Positions 1 through 9,000 of a stretch of DNA of 60,000 nt are shown one piece after another. The stretch comes from Hydractinia symbiolongicarpus. Taxonomy: Eukaryota > Cnidaria > Hydrozoa > Anthoathecata > Hydractiniidae. The stretch's first letter is position 1; every line of letters starts with the position of its first letter. The stretch covers positions 14,448,001 to 14,508,000 of the forward strand of contig NC_079878.1 in assembly GCF_029227915.1 (NCBI RefSeq), in the 5' to 3' direction. The position numbers and the translations under genes were made by a program. The notes under the pieces were generated by a model, which saw nothing but the letters and a program-made list of their open reading frames with translations, was not told the origin of the DNA and ran no database searches.

Positions 1-66
1 GCCGCCAGCATGAAAGAAACGTACTTTAGCGTGACCACGTGATGTTGGCGTCATCTCATCCATAAG
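1..66 (-). CDS. SLC15 extracellular-domain exon, cut by window edge
   Basis: Reads [20 protein letters not shown] and two Gly to the window edge, after acceptor TTTTGCAG at 70-67. The V-R-F-x-H/N pattern is usual in SLC15 extracellular domains. The exon and gene continue to the left of position 1. Confidence 0.82.
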
Positions 67-3000
67 CTGCAAAAAGAACAGAAGTAGGTTGCATTAACTA
101 GGACGTCCTACAATTATGTTTTGTTTACAAGAACGCGTAAATACCTGTAGAACAGTTAGCTTGCTGTGATTGGTTCCAACTACAAAACTGTAACTTTTCT
201 TTTCACTTATACTGACAGGACTTTCCAATTCGTCATGCGGACATTCGGAGTTGATGAGCAAACTTTTTAATTTTGTTGGTACAGCAAAATATTCAGTTGC
301 CTATAAACAGGTTGAATAGAAGAAAATGTGAACGCTAGTTCATTATGTTCGAAACAGAGTCAGGTTTCTAATCGCGAAATTTTTCGTCGATCAAAACAAA
401 TTGATTTTTCCTGTCGCAATAGGTTCCGTCACCCAAACAGGATTTTTTAATCTTTTGGTGCACACAGTACATTCAACCTACTGAAGCTCTTTAAAATTGT
501 CCATCATTCTATATCGTTTAACAGTAATTAAGAAGGTTAGAAGAATGAAAAATATACTTTTCATTTGTATTCCCTTCTAAAAAACGTTTCGAACAAAAGC
601 GCCTCCAGGTCATCTGGGCTATGTTTCTTAATGTAGATAGTACTGAGTTTCTTAATTTCGTTCAGGCTCTAGTACTTAATGTTTTATAGAGGCTTTTTTA
701 AAAATATGTGTACTGTTCAATCAAGTTTTCAAGTGGATTTCTCTACCACACTGTCTCTACTAAACTTGAGAAACACAGCTTATACTTACAGATTGAGTTG
801 GTACAGTGAGGTTTTTATTTTTCACGCCTTCCCCAACAATTGTAATAGCGCAGGGAACAGTGTTGATGACACGATAATTGGAGTAACCAGTGGCTGGTAA
901 GTTTGCTACAGATGATTTCGCCTGAAAAACAACACAAACGATGACAAAGGGCCAGTGCCTTACACCGAGATTAAACGGTTAGCCGACTGAATTAGAAACA
1001 AAAAAGTCTCACGAAAAGCAATACGTACCTCCATTTTCATCTGAAGAAAAGCTGCTATAACAAATGATATCGAAGTAAATGCCATACCGATACCCATACG
1101 TTGGAGAGGTCTGAATTATAAGAAAAATATATTGACACATTAAAAATAAAAAAGAGTTTGTAAGAGAATTCCATCTGGTTTCTTGCGCCAAAAGATGGTG
1201 TACTTTAGCTCAAAATGGTTGTTTAAGATAAAAATGTCTTATATGAAGTGTACACATGCATAATCATATGAACGCCATCATCGCCATTACATAAACATCA
1301 TACCTATGCTACTTACTATAATGAAAACAAAAATTCCAAAATCTAGTGGAATTGTAGAAATCTAAAACATCTTTAGGGGTAGTGTCTGTTGAGTTAAACT
1401 GTGTTAGTTGTTCGAAATAAAGAATCCAGATAAAGATCTTTTCTTCAATTTAAGGTCCTTGTATTAACATCGAGTCAAATAGTAAGCAAAAAAATATATG
1501 ATAAAGCAGGTTTTGGCTGTTTTCAAATCTCTAGTAAAATAATTCAAATAAACAAATGGTCAAATGAGTCACGATGAAAAGCTACCACGGACAAGTAATA
1601 ACTCATGCAAAATACACTTACTTTGTGAAGAGTCCGCATTTTTTCCCCACTGGATATATCACAGTTTCAACGAAGGGTATGAGAATCATAACAAAAACAG
1701 GGTTCAAAGCCTGAAAGAAAGAAAACTTTAACATAAAAAAATGACAATTAAAAATATGTTTTTCTACCTAAAACATTGTGCAACGTTATGTATTTTTTGA
1801 CGTTTTGGGCGTCCACACACACCCATGTTTATATGAAATTCTTTTAAAATAACAATAAATATAGGTGACGATGAGAAAACACTACGCTCTATTAAACACA
1901 TACAAAGGTGCAGAACAAAATGCTATTATTTAGCATATGCTTTTTAACATCTGTCAGTTTTTGCTCTTTTTGAGCCCCTCGGATCGTTTACCTCAAATCA
2001 ATATGCAACGATATAAACGATATAAAAACTTACCTGCATTTGATCTGGCTTAATTACCATCCCACCTAAACCCTAAAATAAATACTTAAATATTTACTCT
2101 ACAATCCTTTATTTCACAACATGCTTTGCTTATTATGTAGCTCAAACCTTCCATGGTCAAATCACTTAAGATAAACAAGTCTTACTAAGCTGTTTAAAAA
2201 AAAACTCAAGATATTTAGACCAGACGTAAAAAAGATAGTAGGCTAATTTAAAGCCTGCTTACAATATCTCCATTCATTTCCATTGCTTGCAACGTCCAGC
2301 GTGAACCCTAAAAACAAAACAATAAAAAGAAAAACAGTTATAGGGTGATCATTTAATTTAAAATACAAAACTCCGATATGTTTTAACATGCAAAGTAAAA
2401 ACCATTAATTGGAATTGCTTACGCTGGCTGACAAACGAAAATTCAGGGAGATAAGTACTAATTTTTAAGCCTCAATAAATAACTTTAAAATGTAAAAAAA
2501 CCCGGCTATATATTTTAAAAAAAGTCCTGGAACCAGCAAAAAAGCTGAGTAGGTATCCATGTGAAAACTAAACAAATATCGGAGTTAAAATAATTAAACA
2601 AGGAAATATTACGAAGATAAACAAATTTAACATAAAAAGTTGTTATGGAGATGAACTGACTGGACAATAAGGTAATATGTACATAAAGAAATCTAAATTT
2701 AGGTAGGTCATTTGAGTAATGTTTAGATAAAGCAATTAAATGTTGAGGTATTATGAAGATAAAAAAAATAACAATTATTAATAAGATAAGACATACCTGC
2801 TGGTCAAATAAAGTCCAAAAGAATGGCAGGGGCAGAAACATAAATAAAACCTTAAACAACGCTTTGATGTCGGATATAAGCACAGGCTGAAAAAGAATTA
2901 TATGGAAGGTATGCCAATCAAATTATACAAATGTTACGTCAGTAGGGACATTTTATGCAAATTTTAAATTATTATATACACGTAAAAAATAAGCTTAACA

Positions 3001-6000
3001 AAACTCTTTAAATGAAGGTTCCTTAATTAAATAATATATTAACGTAACTTCGATTAGACAAAAACAAGAGCATTATATGCTACACATTGCATTGCAGTTA
3101 TTGTTGTGATCCTGTAAATAAAGAATGTGTGTCAGAGGTACAACTGTTGTTGACATACTCACAGAAAACTTGTCCGCCGCCCAGTCCATCCAATGACTTT
3201 TTTTTATTCCCTGACCACAATTTGATAGTTTATTTTTTAAAGCATTCTAGACGAACATACACAGCTCAAATTAACAACAGCTTTTAGCATTAGCAAGCAA
3301 ACAGAAAACTAAAACAAAAATTAATATTATAATCTTCTATTAGACCTTCCCATGGATTAAACTCCCTCTTTTAAAAATTCTTTACAAAGGAAAGATAAAA
3401 ATAATACAAAAAACTTACACCAACAGCCGATCCAACTTCTACGACAACATTTCCTTCTGGTGGAACCTTCTTATATAAAGCACTCCCAGAAACAAATAAA
3501 ATCACAGAAATAATCATGAGAATAGCTGGAACGCCGAATGCAAGAGGGTAACAGTCATCACCAAAACAATTGACATCACCTAAGAATATGGAAGTTAAAT
3601 ATTTTAATGTTCTTTGAACTTACTTTTCAAAAAATCACTTTTCTGGTTTGCCTACAAACATACAATGTAATTGGATTCTTTATAAATAAACTTTTTAAAG
3701 TTTGTTTCAAAGAATTTTCGAGCAATCGTTTAAATGGTTGTTAAAAAGGGTGCAAAACAGGCCCATTCCATGGCAAAGTGGACCACCTCAAGATTTCGAT
3801 AAAAATTAGTGCGATAAATTGTTACAGTAAGATTAATAAATCCTGAAAATTTCAGCACAATATTTTAATAGTTCTAAAAATATGACCCCTTAACCTCATG
3901 TTTGGGGTGTATTTTAATTTTAATTTTATAGGAACAATAACATGCAGGTTAAGGGTGGTTCTTTCTATGAGTTTAGTATTAAGATATGAATCGATTATAA
4001 GGCTAGTAATTATTTTTACCTTTATCCAAAAACTGGGTACTAGCTATATTATTAACTTTTATTATTTATGTCCTATTATTTTGGATATTGTTGGTAATAT
4101 TTTTTCAGAAGATATTGCCTGTCTACTGGAGATTTAGTACACTAGGCTTAAATGTTACTTAATATTTTTGTATTTCATAAGGTGATGGTGATAGTATATT
4201 CTCATTTTGATGACTAGACAAGTTGACAAGTTTTATGGCGTACAAAGCTTGACTATGGCTGTTATATGAAAAGAAAACAAATATAGATGAAAATAAATTA
4301 TATAAAACAGGGTTTATTGTGGGCTGGAACTAGTAATAGAAATGTTCCTGGCTTTGTCTGCATTTTGACAATGGTAAAAGTAGCATTTAACAAAAATGGA
4401 ATACGAGCACATTCCTCAACAATTGGCACAGGCAATATTATTGCACGTCTAGAACGTACCCCAACGTGTGGTACAAGTAATATTCCAAGATAATTGCTAA
4501 ATGTATAAAATTTGTTTTCATTCAAGCTTTAATTAAGGTTTTATGTAAGAAAAAGTTTTCAAAACTCTTCACATCAAGTCAAATACCCTTGTTTAAGCCA
4601 TTTTGAGAAAAAAGTGTGTCAACATATGCAGAATAATTTTTTGGCATATGGGAAGACATAAATTAGGGTATTCATTGGTGAGAGTATGCGTGTATGTATA
4701 GCAATATTTGAATTACTTCAGTGAATAACATTTTGAAACTACTATTTCACTAAAATAGAATGACAAAAACAAACAAACCAAATAAAATCTAACAACAAAA
4801 TAACAACAAAAATCTAAAACATTATGAAGAAAATGTGAAATGGCCATAATAAAACAATCTTGTTAGAAATGTCCATTTATTGTTTTCTCAACAAAAAACA
4901 CTTTTTAAGGCCAAAAATTGTCACCAATATTTTGACTGCGATTTTATCGAGTAGGATGGTATTAAAAAAATAATCAACAAAAATCTACAACGTACATACA
5001 CCTATTTTCAAGTATAACAAGATTATGTAAACCCGACATAAATCTGAAATTATTCGTGTATTATTCGTGTAATTATTCGCTTATACATTACATTTATTGT
5101 TTGTTTATTTATAACTTTATTATATTTAACTTTTAATTTTAATTTTAATTTTAACTTACCACGGAGTATTGGTGTTAAAAGGGTAGCAATTAATGATCCA
5201 AAGTTTATGGCAAAGTAAAAGATGGAAAAGAAACTTTGAAGTTTATCTTCCTAAATAATAAGAGAGATTTTATTTTTAAATATGGCAGTAAAAATTATAA
5301 AACCACTTAGACAAGCTCACTAGAATACTCATGTACTTCTCTAGTCATGAAGCACAGTCCTACTAACGAAATGAGAAGCCAACAATCAAAATTTCGACAA
5401 AGATTTTGGCTGCAATCTTTTTTATTTGTGTTCTTTTTGGTCTTTCCTTGAAAAATTGAGTATGCACTCCTCTACATCAAACATGGACACTTAATGCTGC
5501 AGTTTTATTAATTTAGAATACTAAGTATTATAATGAGCTGATCAAAGTAGGGTGGTATTCTCCTACCACGATATCTCACCTCTCAAAATAGGTGTAAGAA
5601 GCATTGATGACAAACTACCAAAATTTATGGCGAAGTAGAAGATAGAAAAGAATTTTATTAATTTGTCTTCCTGAAAATAAACAAATAAAAACTCTTGAGG
5701 ATAGTTTTAATAAAAAACCCTACACCATAGATTTTTTTTTATGATCCTAGTAACATATTTTTGAGACATTTCGACACACAATGTGGTTTTCAAGAAAGAA
5801 CAATGTTTATTGAAAATTTGTATTTAAAATGAAAAAAAAAGACAAATTGACACAATAAAACACACCAAAGATATTTTTAAAAACACACAGGTATCAAGCA
5901 AAAACTTTTCAATTTTTAAGCTTGCAGGAGAAAAACATTTATATCTAAACAATTCTTGCAATAACAGATGCCATTTTGAAGAAGAATTTGTTATCTGCAT

Positions 6001-9000
6001 TAAAGGTGTAGCGTGTTTTGTTATTAAATCGCTATGGATAATAGAGGACATACTGTTAATCTTTAAAAAAAAAAAGGTAAGTTCTTTTAATAATTTAACA
6101 GTTTACCTGACCCACTTCAAACTGATCACCACCAAATGCAGAGACACATGGTTTAATGCCTCCTGTACCCATAGCAATTAAAAATAAACCAATAGCTGGA
6201 CCAGCCCTAGTAGAAAAACAGTATATATGCAAATCTGAAACTAAACAGAAAAATATCGATTATAGGAAAATTTAAATTGGATAATAAAACAGAGGGTATA
6301 TCAAGCTAGTCGCATTGACGTACTTAATTTTCTGATAAAATTCTAATAATTATACCCCTAATTGAATCTTACTTCCCTTTTTTCTCTAAGGGGTAAAATA
6401 ATAATAGTAGTGTGGAACTATAAAAGCATAGTACGATTCGCCAAAATTGCTGTTGCAGAAAATGATAAAAACATTATTAATGTAGAGAAGTAGCCATAGC
6501 AGAATTTGGGACCGCAGGAATAAAACAAGTGCGCTGAGAATATTTCATTCATTAAAGAAAAAAGAAAAACCTTCAAAAATGAAAATAAACAATGCTTTAA
6601 TTAGTGATGCAATAATTGTTCACAACAAATATAAAATAATCTTAGAATCGCTTTCTGTCAGTCTGTGAGCCAATGTAAAATTTGCACCTATATAATTTAT
6701 AATTTTAGTACATAATCCTCATCCAAACAAATTTCATTACTTCATGTAAAGAGGCTGCAAGGATGCAGAAAACAGAGATGCAAAAAATATGCACAAAAAA
6801 CATTCTGTGAAATTATTGATAAGTTAAAGAGTATTTATAAAATAATTCCCCTTGAAAACTTAATATTAAAGTTATATTATGAAACAGCAAAGAATGAAAA
6901 CTTGACAAAAATACCCTCTGGTTAATTAATTGCAAGTGGCTTTTGCCGTGAAACGTTTGGTGTTGGTAGAAAGTTTTTAGTTTGACAGCTGGGGAAAGAA
7001 GACATATTGAAGCTTCTCTTTTAAGTTTCTCTTTTGAAATTATACAGTTTGGTGAAACTTTGAATTATGATTTACTTTAAAAGACCTCAAAAGATGCTAT
7101 TTTCAAGTAAATTTGGGTTGTCCACAAACATGTAAAAACAACTAAATATTGTATTTATATAAAAAGTGTAATTTACTCTTTAAACATTTTATTATGTTGT
7201 TGCTTCAATCTTGTTTTTTTACACAAACACGCATCCATGAAAATAAACATCACATTCAGCTGGTCAATAGAAATCTATTGAAATATTATCCCCGGCGTAG
7301 AGATCCCCAGCGCATCTTGTATACAAAACCTGTGGTTCTTCAAAAAACTCCTCCTTAGAGGGTTAAAAATACTAAGATTCGAATTAAAAATTTAGGAAAC
7401 CCCATACACTGGACGTCCCATTAAAAAAACTGTTAAGATTACTTTTACACAATTTAATATAGTCTCAGTTTAACCTCTAGTGTCTTCTTTATTTTGTCCA
7501 AGATGTTTTTGAATTTTTGGTTCCATTTCAAACAGATTTTGCTATTTCAAAATTTTTTAAACTTAGTGCATTCAATGTTAAAATCGTTATTATCGATTTG
7601 CACAATAGCATAAGTGGTGTTTGTATTTTACAGTCGCTTTGATCACTTCAGCTTCAAAAGTACCTATCATATAAAAATCTATTGTAGACCTGTCCCTGCT
7701 TGGTTCCCCTTAACATAACTTTTTATGAATTAAAATTTAAGAATTCATTAAAAATTGAATTTATGCATTTTTTAAAAACACCCTAAATGCCTATTAACTA
7801 TTTTTTTAACTGTCCTTGTGAAAAATCAGGCCTTGCCATGATTAAACAACCTATGGATCAATTTTGGTGGCCATATTTTTCACACAAAAAATGTTAATTT
7901 TAGTCTCTCTATAACTGTCTGAATGACTATTTAAATGATTGATTGATAGGTTTGCTATATTATCTTATGAATTGAAAGAAGCTACCTATAACAACACACT
8001 CATGAAACAAACTTCATTCGCACCGATGAAAACTGCACACTGTTGTCGTCGTAATAGGTCTGTGCAGTTGAAGCACAGGTTGTTTGCGCTTGCATAAATT
8101 GATTACATGATTCACATGATTTTGGATGGATTTCTTTTACACAAAAAATGGGAGCGAGGTATGCATTTATCTCTTCCCTGATAATAAATATAAAAGTGAA
8201 AGTATGACGAAAAAATTGATTGAATTTGATTTTTCGAAAAAGTTTAACAAAAAAAAGGTTGGGAACAAAGTCTGTATATTATTGACTCACTATAGAATAA
8301 ATTTGTAAAAAAATATTGGATATTCATAATATAATAATCACATGAAACAAATTTCATTTAAAAGACGAATCAATTCTTGAGAAAAACGTTATCTGAAAAT
8401 GTGAATATTAACGCAAGCAATGGAATGCTTGGGTAACAAGGATTTATGCAAGCACTACACAGGGCTGAACAATTGCTCACAATTCATGGCAAGACCTAAA
8501 AATATTTTTGAAAACAGGAAAGTTCTTTACCATTTCATTTATTTTATGAAAGGGTATTACTACTTTTAACAAAGCACTACTGCCATTAATAAACAATTAT
8601 TTATCAGCTTCTGGTAACAAAATTGAATGCAAAAAGTTTGTACTTTCAGTTAATAGGGTTCTTTAAACAACTTCATTTAACACTAAACACTCAATAGACG
8701 ATTCAGCAAAAATTGTTATTACCTTGAAGATCTAAAGGCAAAAAATGTTGCCAATCTTTTAATAAGCTTAAAAAGTTGATAAAATTAAAAAGTTCAAAAA
8801 TGTTTTTTTTTAGTTCTTTTTAAGTTCTGCAGTGCAAAAATTTTTATATTTTTTTCTCTGATTGAAATATAATGCAAAAAGCTTGGTTTTTTCAGATTGA
8901 AGTTAAGTTATTGTTTTCCTGAAAAAAGGAGAACTTTTTTGGGGGAATTAATAAATAAATAAAACATTTTTTAATGAAACAAACATAAATATTCACTTGG

